Part shown: piece after piece, positions 13,063 through 24,113 of the stretch | Layout: every line of letters starts with the position of its first letter | Numbering within the stretch: the first letter of the stretch is position 1 | Source of the DNA: Neospora caninum Liverpool | Taxonomy: Eukaryota > Apicomplexa > Conoidasida > Eucoccidiorida > Sarcocystidae | Assembly: GCF_000208865.1 (NCBI RefSeq) | Contig: NC_018396.1 | Coordinates: 5,760,514 to 5,824,513, forward strand | Length of the DNA: 64,000 nt | Reading direction: 5' to 3' | Notes under the pieces: model-generated | The model's database searches: none | What the model was told of the DNA's origin: nothing | Seen by the model: the letters and a program-made list of their open reading frames with translations, nothing else | Translations under genes and position numbers: made by a program

Positions 13063-13437
13063 CTTGTAAGAGCCACTGTCAGTGGGAAAACAGAAGAAAA
13101 GGCCAACACGGCGGATGAGAGTCGGACGAGGTTGGATCGGAAACAAGGCAACCGCGGGCGCGTGTGTGGAATGTCTACTGACAAACCGTGAACGCGACAA
13201 GTGCAGGCAGCAAAAAGTGGATATATGAAGGCAACGGAAGCAACGGCGTACACCGCAGGCAATTTTATGGACGGTTTTCTGAAGTGTAATGAAAGCTCAA
13301 CTGTGAAGAGCGCGGCGTACCCGAAGTTTGTCGTCTGTGCGGGGAGCGAAAATGAACTGTTCCGCAGGCCGGGGAGCGTGCACGACAGCGGCGACGGAGG
13401 AATGGAAAGTCAGGAAGAGGCAATCATACTACGGCCA

Positions 13438-13445
13438 TGCATGCA
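13438..13445. promoter_or_regulatory. TGCATGCA palindrome upstream of eIF5B
   Basis: This motif lies 376 nt upstream of the eIF5B ATG. TGCATGC-type motifs are known to be over-represented in apicomplexan promoters and to be bound by some ApiAP2 factors. Function at this site is inferred only. Comparable copies sit at similar distances from two other genes in the window. Confidence 0.35.
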
Positions 13446-15826
13446 GACACTATCAGAGATTTCCGAGGGTTGAGATTCGCCTCGCAGTGCTTGGAAATCA
13501 AGAGGAAGCACAGTGACCGCAGGGGGGCGGCGGGGGGAAGGGGGGTTGGGGAGCGTCAAATGTACACGTGTTCCCTTCAGAAAACACAAAAGATTAAACC
13601 GGTTGGCCGTCGGAGCGGCTGAGGGAAAACTGGAAAGAGGTCGGGTAATCCTAAAACGGGGAACCGAGGCACACAACGGCAGACCGTTTGTGTCCTCAGT
13701 GTGGGGAGTGACAAACCCGATGTAGGAAACGGCGTGCCGGAGCGCTGCTTCGCGTCGACAACGGGGAGAACCCCCGGGAAAACGGCGCCGGAAACGACGC
13801 CTTCCGTGACTTACGGAGATGATTGCTAGTCTGAAAATGAGCGCTAGAGAGCGACCTCGGCGCCCTGAAACATACAAAACGTAAAAGCGAAGAAAAGCAA
13901 ACATGAAGTTCCCCAAGGCGCAGTTGCAGGTGCGTCAGCTTGGCTCCTGGAGCCCCGGAGTGTGCATGTCGGGGTGTTCACACCGTCCAGCTCTCCTCTG
14001 CGAAAAGTAGAGGGAACCCACTGCTGTCTCAGAGAAGTTGGGGTCGCGGTACCGAGAACCATCTGCTGTCGTCCAACAATCGACAACCGCAAAGCCGAGA
14101 TATCCTTGCCAACCGCCAGGTCCGCCGAATCTGTAAACAGAAAAAGTCCTCGTCTATGTTTCTCCAGTTACAGCTCTCATGGTGTCGAAACCTCGAAACC
14201 CCCGCGCAGTCTCCCGGAAGGTCATTCCTGGACGCCTTTTTGCCCAAGACGAATTTACAACTCCATGCCGATTCAACCGCACCAGAACCGGGGAATGCTT
14301 CGAGTTTGCCAGTCGTTCCCATCGTCCACGCGAGGCGATCGCCTGCACTCGCTGCAGCTGTCGAGCTCGCAGGGCCGTGTCGCTTACGATACTGTTTTTA
14401 CTCGCCACGATTCTTTACCTCAAGAGCCCTAACATACGCCATGTCGCACAGTATACTTTTTCTCGAGGAGACAAAACCGATGGAGAGAAACGCAAGTGCG
14501 ATCTTTGTGAGGCACAAAGGTACAACGACCTCTGTCGGTCAACTGCCAGTTAAAGATTTGCATGATATGCGGCGCCCGTTGCATTCCACTTCTTCCGGAG
14601 CCTCCAGGTGTCGGTGTAGATACACAGAAAACATAAATAGACTGCGTTGGCTTTCTTTTGCCTCACATGAGGCAGATCTCGAGAACTGTCTGGCTGTGAG
14701 GGAGGCGACTATACCCGACGACTGGCAATTCCGGGACGGAGCGAGAGCCACAGATTTCGTCACCGGCTCGCCTGCATATGGAGGCAAGCGCAAAATCTCC
14801 ACAGCATATTCAGTCCCAGGTTTTGCTTTCGGTGGAGATCTCCGTAGGAGTGTGTAGCACAAACTGAGAAGGAAGTGTAGCGTTTTTGCGTCGGGCAGAC
14901 AGACTTTCGCGGGTGGATTGCGTTCTTCGACTACGGATGTTTTGGGATTGGTAAGCCTCTTGCCTGCACGGTCTTGCACGTGGGTGACATGCTGTTCGTG
15001 TTGCCACAGAGCCGGAGAGAGCGGCTCACTTCCTTCACGATGAGACACATCGCCCAGCAGTCGACGACTTCTTCGATCTCTGCCGCCCGGCTCCAGCTGC
15101 ATCGGGCCAGACGAGCGAAACGGGAATCACTCCCCGTTACATTCCTCAACAGTACAGTGGCAGTTTAGAAAGGTGATTCGCTTTTCGTTTGTCTGTTTCC
15201 CCTCTGAAGTCTCTGACGGCTTTGCTTACCACAGCCTGGCAGAGTTTCCGCACCGGATGGCGAACTTGCTGCGACTGCGTGTCCGCTTTATGCTTCCAGC
15301 AACAGCGCTCATAGGGAACTCTGTGCATGCTCATGTGTCAGTCGAAACCGACCGTCCATTTTGAGAATTTATGTCTCTTTAGCCTCTTGAACGACCTGGC
15401 TGGCAGCCCTCTCTTCGAGTGTGCGAGGGTGGTTACACGCCGGTGACGTGCTTCCCGGCAAGTTGCGCATCGGTGTTCTGGTAGCGATTGAAAACCGCAC
15501 TTGTGTCACGCGTAGAAACAAGTCATGAATGGGACCGAAAGAGGGGTCTGGAGGCGATTTGTCATTGTCTCCTCAGCTGCCACGAGTGGTTCGTGGCTGC
15601 CTGAGAGGGGACTTTGCGCGCTACGTCAATTTCCCTGCCGTGTTAGATGTGCGCAAACGCTGCACGATTCGCTGTCGTCGCTGTGCCTATACGCGACCTA
15701 CGGGAACGAGATGTAGAGGGTTGCTCAGCGGCAAAAAACCGTTCGCTTCGCTTGCACTTGACTTGGATTCTTTCCTTTTTTCGTTTTTTTTTCTGGCACA
15801 CGACGTTCCTAGCTACGTCACCTCGC

Positions 15827-15864
15827 GGTTTTCACACTTGTCGGATTCGACAAGTGTGAAAACC
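15827..15864. repeat. Perfect 17-bp inverted repeat with a 4-base loop
   Basis: The left arm GGTTTTCACACTTGTCG (15827-15843) is followed by GATT and then by its exact reverse complement (15848-15864). It lies about 570 nt upstream of the chosen FAD synthase ATG, in presumed promoter or 5' leader. No run of T follows it that would suggest a simple terminator. It could be a DNA cruciform site, an RNA hairpin or a dimer-binding site. Confidence 0.95.
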
Positions 15865-16429
15865 CTGCTCAAGCGCCTGCCTACACCTAGTCGTTCGTTG
15901 GCGTTTCCCCGTTGGACTTTGATTGTTTCCCTTGGGTTTTCACTTTTTTCCTTTTGTGCTCTTTTCTCTTTCGCTCACTCGGAATTAGTTTCTGTGTCGT
16001 TTCTGGAAAGGTATAGACTCCCCCTCCGTGTCTCTGTGCGGCCAGCGCTGCGGAGAGAGAAGCTGCCTGGCTTCGTGTCTCACTTGCTGGCCCTCTCTAA
16101 CTTTTCCTCTTTTTCCTTCCCCCTTTTGCTGGCGTCTACCTCGTTGTCTTTTTTTCTACGCTTTTCTTTGTCCTCTTGCCAACTGTCCTCCTCGTCCTGA
16201 TCCTCTACCAGAAGCTCTTTTGTCGTCTCTCTGCCCGCTCCGCCGTCTCCTCGCCTTGGCGTCTCCCGGCTCCGCTGTCTCCGTTGTCCCTCTGCTTTTT
16301 CTGGGCGTTTTTCGTTTCTCACTCCTTCCTTGGCGCCTACAATCTGCTCACGCTCTTTCAATGCGAGTAGGCCGCACTCTTCGACGAGGCGACGGCGGTG
16401 CCCTCGGCCTCGCCTTCCCCGTCGCCGCC

Positions 16430-19400
16430 ATGTCGACTTCGCCGCCGACGGCAGTCGCCATGGCGATGGTTGCCGCTGCGGCCGCGGCGGCTTCTGGAGC
16501 CCCTGCTTCTTCACCCAGCTCTTCCCCGTCTTCCCCCGTTGTTTCTTCGTCTTCACCACCTGCACTCCCTATCTCTCCGGCCGGTTTCTCTGCTTCACCC
16601 GCACGCTCTGTTGCCCCGTCTTCTTCCGCTCCTTCTGCCTCTGCCCGCGCCGCATGCACTTCCTCGTGGTGTCTCTCGAGTGGTTCCTGCTCCTGTGTGG
16701 GCTCCGTCTCTCCCTTGTCCAGTTGCTTATCTTCGCTTCTCCCGCCTCCGGTTTCTCTCTCCACACCGACGTCGACCTGCGCGTCTTCCGGCTCTTCGCC
16801 TTCTGCCGGCCTTGAATGCGCTTCTCGCTTCTCAGCTTCGGTGTCTCTTGCTGCTTCGTGGGAGGCCTCTCGCTGCGCCAATGGGAGGTCCGCGCGCTGG
16901 ACAAACCCTGCCGAGGCGCGGAGCCGCCGATCGACGGAGAAACGCGAAGAGGCAGCATGCAGTCGAAACGCCCGAGACGCGGTGGGCAACGGCAGTCTTC
17001 AGAGAGCCCACGCGGCGGAGGTCATGCAAACGGAACCTGGGGTGGAAGGAGGCTCTCCAGAGCGCACGCGAGAGGAGCGACAGGCGGAAGACAAGAGATC
17101 GAACCTGAAGACGACTCGGACCGAGCTGTGGGCATCGAAAAGCGGAGAGGAAACGCGGGGACGGGTGTGGTGGAGTCTCTCTGCTTTAAAGAGAAGTGCT
17201 GATCTGCTTCGGAGAATCGAATCCGCTATCGAGGAGGGTAAGCGTAGAGGGCGTGAACCGCAACGTTTTCCGCATTTCGAGGTTGACGAGAAGGCGACAC
17301 AGCCGGACGCGAGTGACAAGGAGACGGCGCCGCACCAGGACGCGGAGACACGGAGGGATGGGAACTCCGCCGTGCACGGCGAGAAAGAAGATGTGCTCAA
17401 GCAGCAGCAGGAAGAGATGACGCCGGCCGTTACGGCGGAGTTGCTGGAGAAAGGCCTCCAAGTCCTCGTCGATGCATTCAGGTGAGTCTCCTGGTTCTGG
17501 ACGACGTCGCGTTCATTGTCTCGTGTGTCTCGCTTTGGGGTGTTCTCAAGGTTCAATGTGTCTCCTCACTTCGAAGCGCGCCGCCGCTCCCGGGCCTTGT
17601 CTCTTCCTAGTTTTTTCGCCCTCTGCGCCGAACCCCCGGCCGCTTCTGTTTCGGGCGCGAATGTGTGTAGATGTCCGTTGCTTTGGTCTGTCTCTCTCTC
17701 TCTTTTCTCCATCTCGACCTTTTCCTGCTTCCTGCAGCCCCTGCTCGCCGGTTCCTGCTCTCGTCTGTCGCCTGTCCTCCGTGTATGTGGGTCTCGCCCT
17801 CTGCCTTTCCCCCCCGTTCTCGTTTCTCTTCTTCCCGTTCTTTTTCGATTGCCTTTTGCTCGCAGACTGTTTGGCCCGGAGTCTGTGATTCTCTCGTTTA
17901 ACGGCGGCAAGGACGCGGTTGTTGCTCTCCATCTGTATCGCGCGGCTCTCGCGAAATTCCTGCTTGGTGAAGACTGCCTCGAGCGGACAGGTGAAGGCTC
18001 TCCTCCGGAATTCTCGTCTCTTCTCGCTCGCGGCGAGGCACAGGAGAGGGCCGAAGAAGGTGCCCAAGAGGCGTCACTGAGTGGAGAGACAGGCGCAAAT
18101 GCCCCAGAGAGAAGGCGAGACAGAGCGAGGGCTGCAAACCCTGAGGAACGGTGCAAGACGGCCTGTCCGCCGAGGTCAAGAGCAGCCCAAGAGAACGGAG
18201 CGGGACGCGAAGAAGAGGCAATCGAAAACGAGGGACGAAGACCACAGCGCGTGGTGACTCTTACCGGGTTGCCCAGACCGAAGGCAATCTACTTTCACGG
18301 CGAAGAAGAAGAGTTTGAAGAGGTTGCTGCTTTTGTGGAACAAACGGCGAAAGAATTTGAACTGGATGTCAGGTTCGTTTCGTTTTCTGAAATGTGGAAG
18401 GCCCTGTACCTCTGGAATAGAATCCTTGAGAGTGCTGGGCCGATATCGGCTCGTCTTCGGCTCTGAGCGACACAACTCACACACGGGTAAAGTCGCTTTT
18501 GCACACGATTCTACATAGGTATATGTATATCCATAAACATGTATATACGGTGTAAAGGTATGCAGCAGTTTTTGAGGATCGGGGTTCACGCATGCTCCTA
18601 CAGTGGAAGCAAAAACCGGAACAACGGAGCGGGCTCCTCTCGGCAACGCATTCGAACTTGAAGGAGAACCGTCACGTTCAAGGCACGGGGTACCCCTATC
18701 GGCACTACGCCACAACGGCAATGTCGATTTTCGCCTTTTTGATTTGCGTCTCCTTTATACCCTTTGTGTTCTTTCGTAGCGTCTACCACTGCGGCCTTGC
18801 GGAAGGCGTCCAAGACTTCGTCACGCGCTTTTCGCATTTGCGCCCGCTGGCCTTCGTTTTAGGTGAGCTTCGTGGTGTTTGCATTTGAAATAACCATCCG
18901 GTGTCGGAGGCTCTCAGCGTCGGATAAGAGACAGAGCCGCATGTGGCCAGTCACAGGACGGGGGAATGCTTTCTGTGTGAGGCTGCGAACGTAGGCGGGG
19001 CGTGCAGTGTGTGGGCATTGATTTGGACAGAGTTACGCAGATGTTTATTGGATCGCACGCCCGTACATCGGCTTTGCGGACACCATATGTTTCCACATTG
19101 GCGTCTTTAGGAGGCCTAGACCGTGGACACCCATTTGGGGCTTGCGTGTATGTTTCACGATGGGATCGTCATGTGCGCGTTGGGATATAACGGGGGACTA
19201 AATGATGGGCGCATACATATGCATATGTAAGCATGTGTATGTATGTGTATGTAAGCATGTGTATGTATATGTATGTATGTATATGTATATATATATATAT
19301 ATATATATGTATATGATTGCCAGGTGGATCCGCTTTGTGTCTGCTTTCTGTTCTCAGGCAGTCGGGAAGGCGACCCGAACGCGGCGCATCTGCTGCCGCT

Positions 19401-19817
19401 GCAGGTTTCGAGTTCTTGGTTACCGGCTTTCCTGCGAGTGCACCCGCTTGTTGGATTCCGGTACGGACACGTCTGGTACGTCATTCGTCGATTCGCGTTG
19501 CCCTATTGCCCGCTCTACGACAGAGGCTACACAAGCATAGGACGGTAAGTGACGCGCGAGGAGCGGCGAGAGTGCAGACAAAGGGGGTCGGACGGTATCA
19601 TGACGCCTCTGGGCTACTTCGCGCTTTTTACACCTTAAGTGCCGGGGGAAGAAATTGAGGCTGCCAAGCGCAGTGCCAGGAGACAGCCGAACCAGCTCTG
19701 GATAGACTGTCGTTTTTCGTTGAGGACGATCCCTTCAGACGGGGAGTGCTACGAAAGGTAAGCACGAACTCGTTCGTTTCCGGATTGTGTTGTTATGTCT
19801 CCCTTCAGAAAAAATAA
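16430..19817 (+). CDS. FAD synthase (FMN adenylyltransferase, PAPS-reductase-like fold)
   Basis: This enzyme adenylylates FMN with ATP to give FAD. Exons are 16430-17481, 17866-18372, 18780-18862, 19358-19544, a penultimate exon ending at 19757, and a nine-base last exon 19809-19817. Residues 1 to about 350 are Ser/Ala/Pro-rich and then charged, with no recognisable domain. The catalytic part starts with SFNGGKDAVVALHLYR (motif about 361-367). It continues through IYFHGEEEEFEEV, the VYHCGLAEGVQDFV exon, and GDPNAAHLL...PAFLRVHP...LPYCPLYDRGYTSIG. The tail, FFVEDDPFRRGVLRKKK, parallels the end of yeast Fad1. The start at 16430 has a GCCGCCATG context; upstream in-frame ATGs at 16028 and 16361 lie in pyrimidine-rich sequence. 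The junction after 19544 (phase 2) does not match the frame of the penultimate exon without an extra microexon; see findings. No MoCF-type domain is seen. Confidence 0.92.
19287..19308. repeat. (TA)n microsatellite in a FAD synthase intron
   Basis: The tract lies between exons 3 and 4, after a degenerate GTATGTATGT-rich stretch starting near 19235. Confidence 0.9.
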
Positions 19818-22729
19818 CACGAAACCAAACCCTCGTCTTCTCCGTCCGGAAACGGGGCTGCATGCGCCTGCGTATCTCCTCGAAAACTGGGCAGACGAGC
19901 GATCGGGAAGGGACTGAAAGATTCGCGGCAGTCCTCCTCAAACAGCCGAGCCGGCAGAGCGTCACTCTTACCCCGTCCTCGCGTATTTTACGTTTCCTTT
20001 TCTCCGGCCTCTGCACTGTAGAGGCAAATAGTAGGCAAAAAAATGGCCTCACTCGCTCGCTGTTGCTTCCTTTCTTCCTTTCGCTGTTTCGTCGACTCTT
20101 CGCGTCTGTGATTCAATCTCGCTCTCTGCTGTGTCGGTCCCCGCCTTCCTTCATGCCTTTTGGTCAGTCGCACCTCGTCTCTGAACCCCGTCGAACCTTC
20201 TCAACGGGGAGACGTCTTCTGGGTCTTCCTGGGCGGTTTCGTCCCCACGCCATTCCGTCACGGCGTGCGTCGAATGGTTGGCTCTAAAGCGTTTCGAATC
20301 TGTTTTCCCCCTCCGTTCTTGCTCGGGTGCCTGTGTGAGCATGCGCGGTTCTCTCCACTGCTTTCTCTCTCTCTCGACCTTGCTGTGCGTCTAGCCCCGT
20401 CAGCCTCGCGTTTCTGCGAATCCTGCACGTGCAGGCAGCGATGAGAGAAACAACGAGTGTCACCTGAAGTCCCCGTCGCACCTCTCTATTCTCGCTTCAA
20501 AGCTTCTGCAAAACAGCGGAAAAACGGCCTTCTGCCCGAACCACACATTGAGAGCGCAGAGTGTTGGATAGGGACCGATTCTGCTCCACGGATATCACCT
20601 GTCTACGAAAGTAGATCTCATCCATTCACGAGTCTCCGTGGTGCGAGTCCGCATCGACCCTGGAGTAGTGGAGCCCCTCAGTCTAGAGCTGCTTTGTTTT
20701 TTTTTGTTTTTTTGTTTTGAGGTGGCGATCCTGTGCACCGAGACTCCGTCGAGAAAACATCTGTCTTTGTTTCTCGTGATTCGGACTCGAGTCAGGCTCG
20801 TCCTGCTTCCAAACCTGCAGTTACAACCCGTAGTCCGCTGTTTCTGCCGCCTTTTGACCGGAGAGAGAAGCGGCGACGCCTCGTTAGGTCTGGTTCGTCG
20901 TTATTCCCCTCGTTCGGGTATCGGACTTCGCACATTAACAAAAAGGTTTTGTAATTGTAAACAACTTCCGCCGTTAGACTTTTTTTCGGGGTCCTCCCTT
21001 CTCCTGTGAGAGGACGCGTCGACGCGGTGTCTGTTTTGCCAGTCTGGTGAGACAGCCTCGAAAGGCAGTCGGGGCAGGCCGTGCCGGGAGAGAGAACTCC
21101 CCGTGTGCCTGATGTGTCCAAGGGTTGTGCGTAGGGGTGATACCCGCTTTTTGATTGAGTAACAAGCACGCACCAGCTGCCATCTATATTGTATACGCTC
21201 AGTTCTTCAGTGTCTGAAAGTATTTGGGACGGAAGGTAGCGTTACGGTCGCACTCCCTTAGGTTTGGTGGAACGGTTTTTTCTCGTTGGCTCAGGAACAG
21301 TGTCGTCTTCAGGTTAAAATTGTTGCCTTTCGCGAGACCGAAACGCCTCCTAGGCTGTCGAAAAGCTACTCTTTGGATATAGGTAAACGCCAGTCATCAA
21401 ACGTGTTTGTGACGGCGCCCGACAGAAGCGGTCCTGTCGTTTTCGAATTGGATAGGCAAGTGTCTCTGTCCGTTTATCATAAATGGGGCATTAAAGCCGT
21501 AAGTGGGGGTGTTCCCCCGTTCGAGTTCCTAGTCGTGTTCCTCTACGCGTCACCAATGCAGAAATAAATTCCCCGAGTTCTGGGTTCCCCCAAGTCCACA
21601 GGCGTGTGCTCCCCCCGTGTCCGCGCCCGTCCTGGCGAAGGCTCGGAGAGAACACTTTTGAGTGCGGATGTGCAGGTCTTTCTGAAGAGAGACCGATGCT
21701 TTAAAGCAGAAAAGTATCGACTACAGGCATCCCTCCAGGGGGAAGGAAGTACCTCAAGCAAGCTAGACCGGAACATCCTGAAACGCTTTGAAGTTCTGAT
21801 GGCGTCGGCCGCGTTGGCGGCGAGGAACGTCCGGCAGAGCGTATTTCCCGGTGAACAAATGTTTCGAGATTCTCAGAGTGGCGCGATCACAAACCTTCGA
21901 GCAGCATTATCTCCTGTGCGTAATGGTTTGTGCGTTTAGTGGAGTACCGTACCAGTTCTGGAGAACCTCCTGAAAGTAGAAAAACAAAGCCGGCGGTTCG
22001 GCGAGAACCACGTTAACCACGCGTCGTCGGCGTCGGAAAAAGTCGGTCCCCCCCCATTGCGCAAATCATGGGAAAAAACGTGTTGCGAACCCAGCCTCAG
22101 GGCCCTCGGCGAGAAAAACGGCCTGCAGCACGCATTACAGATTATATGGTGGCTTTACGAGTTCCTCTATTAAAGAGAGAGACTGATTTCTAGCAAGTCG
22201 AAAACGCGTGTGGCATCGAAACGGTACCTCCTCCCGGGAACCTCAACCGCAGCAGACACAAGCACACGCGATGCGAAAGTGACAGAGTGCGCTTGGGTGC
22301 GGAAAAAAACCCGAAAACCCAAGGCCCCGCGAGAAATCGGTGTGCCGCAGAACGAGTGAAGAAATCGAGTTTTCTTTGTCCGACGCGAAAGAAAGTCGTC
22401 CACTCCGGTTTGTTGGTGTGCACAGACTCAACGCTGCAGTGGGTTTCAACAGTCTGAGATCCCTACCCTGGTCGCAATCTGTCGCAGTTCCTTTTTACCT
22501 CTCTTTCATGTCTCCTCTAGGCTTCGGATCGTTTCTTTCCCCGCTCCTTCTTTTTTCTGTGTGTCCTCACTTGCGAACTGGTATTTCCCGATCCTTCTCT
22601 TCTCTCTTGAAACCGCAAAAGTTTCGACCCCTGGTTTCTCGCGAGTGTCCCAGTGTCTCGGGCCGATTTTTTATACCGTCTCCGCAGATTCCGTCTCGGT
22701 GTTTCGCTTCGCTGCCTGCGTCGAGCAAA
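19818..22729. other. Intergenic region between FAD synthase and DJ-1
   Basis: Both flanking genes point right, so this holds the FAD synthase 3' UTR and the DJ-1 promoter. T-rich runs occur at 20698-20716. Short open frames (for example 21286-21567 and 21604-21939) have no recognisable domain or splice context. I see no RNA gene. Confidence 0.5.
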
Positions 22730-24113
22730 ATGGCGATTAAAGTCCTCGTTCCCGTCGTAAGTTTATTTCGCTCAGGGTAGCCTCGCAAAAGGCGAAAAAC
22801 AAGCTTTATCTAGAGCACCCCCGTGATTTTTTCAGTGAAAAAAAACGCGCCGAAAGCGCAGGACGCCTCCGAGAGACCGCTTGTGTTCGGCAAAACGGAG
22901 TTTTTGGCTGTTGCGGAAAGGGCTGCTTCCGAATCGCCCTTGTCGTCAACGCCGTGTGTTCCGTACAACTTTCTTTCCGCGTCGGGGGCATCGCCATAAA
23001 AAAAACCGGCGGGACGCGTACTGCTGTCGCCTTACGCTGCAGAGGTATGATGTTCTGTAGCGCCGAGGCGCACACGCCCCTGTGGAATCAAAAAGTGAGA
23101 GAACCCGTCGCCTGCGTCGAAAAAGAGCGCATGCCGCCACTGACACGTTGTGTTTTGTTTTTTCAGGCCCACGACTCGGAGGAGATTGAGGCCGTCTGTA
23201 TCGTCGATACTCTGCGCCGGGCCGGTAAGGACTGTTCCTGCGTCGTGTTTACCGTATGCGAATTCTCCCCGTCCTCCTTCTTTTCTCGAGTCCTTTCTGC
23301 ATCTCGCGCGAGTCCGGCTCTCCACTTTTCGTCTGTTGTGTCTGTTGTGTGGCAGGCGCCGAGGTGATGGTTGCCAGTGTCGAGGACAACAAACTCGTTC
23401 GCATGTCGCGCGGCGTTTGCGTCCAAGCAGACAAACTCATCTCGGAGGTTCAGAACGAGGTATTTGACTGCATTGCCGTTCCGGGCGGCATGCCGGGGGC
23501 GGAGAGATGCCGAGACTCTGCAATTCTCACGAAAATGCTGAAAGCGCACAAGGAACAAGGCAAGTTTATTGCTGCGATCTGCGCATCGCCCGCTGTCGTG
23601 TTCCAGACCCACGGCCTTCTTGAGGGAGAAAAGGCAGTTGCCTACCCTTGCTTCATGGACAAGTTCCCCGCTAACGTCCGCGGCGAGGGACGCGTGTGCG
23701 TCAGCAATAAAATCGGTAAGAGCCTGGAAGCCAGAAACAGGCCAGTTTAGGGCCCTCGCAAAACCCTGCCATCGCCTAGCGACTCGTACCAGAAATGCGT
23801 TGTAAAACACACAGACGCATCTGCAAGGACTCACGCGCTTGTATCTACCTCACTACGTGAATGCACATGAACCCCATCTTCATATCGCTGTCTCGCTCTC
23901 TGTATATTATATATATATATATATATATATATCTGTGCGACGCGCTGACACCGAGGTCGCGAACCACGTATGCAAATATGTTGTGCTTTTCCTTGTTCTT
24001 CAGTGACTTCCGTCGGTCCCTCCAGCGCGATTGAATTCGCGCTGAAACTCGTTGAAGTGTTGTACAACGAGGAACAGGCGAAGAAGATCGCGTCCCAGCT
24101 TCTTTGCTCCTGA
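22730..24113 (+). CDS. DJ-1: DJ-1/PARK7-like protein (DJ-1/PfpI superfamily), 4 exons
   Basis: Exons 22730-22756, 23167-23224, 23356-23715 and 24004-24113 give 555 nt (184 residues) with phases 0, 1 and 1. The first exon holds only nine codons, MAIKVLVPV. The conserved acidic residue is Glu17 in DSEEIE. The nucleophile elbow is AAICASP, with Cys104 where human DJ-1 has Cys106. The VPGG loop is at 70-73. The C-terminal GPxxAxEFAL motif appears as VGPSSAIEFALKLVE. Cys127 in AYPCFMDKF matches the position I recall as the target of a covalent inhibitor that blocks microneme secretion and invasion in Toxoplasma, which supports both the start chosen and the organism. Expected roles are redox sensing and regulation of calcium-dependent secretion; no targeting signal is seen. 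Confidence 0.97.
23907..23932. repeat. (TA)n microsatellite in DJ-1 intron 3
   Basis: A nearly pure TA tract lies between DJ-1 exons 3 and 4. Confidence 0.92.

Larger units (their letters stand above)
13063..16429. other. Divergent promoter region between eIF5B and FAD synthase
   Basis: The start codons of eIF5B (leftward) and FAD synthase (rightward) face away from this 3.4-kb stretch, so both promoters and 5' leaders lie here. It holds a TGCATGCA palindrome at 13438-13445, a perfect inverted repeat at 15827-15864 and a pyrimidine-rich leader at 15760-16360. It also holds a 305-codon open frame (13940-14857) without recognisable domains. There is no (TA)n tract, unlike the introns. Confidence 0.6.

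Noticed and set aside
16028..16429. Upstream in-frame extension of FAD synthase from an ATG at 16028
   Set aside because: The sequence is pyrimidine-rich like a leader and translates to Leu/Ser/Phe/Cys-rich stretches. The ATG at 16430 has a much better context (GCCGCCATG). It cannot be excluded without transcript data.
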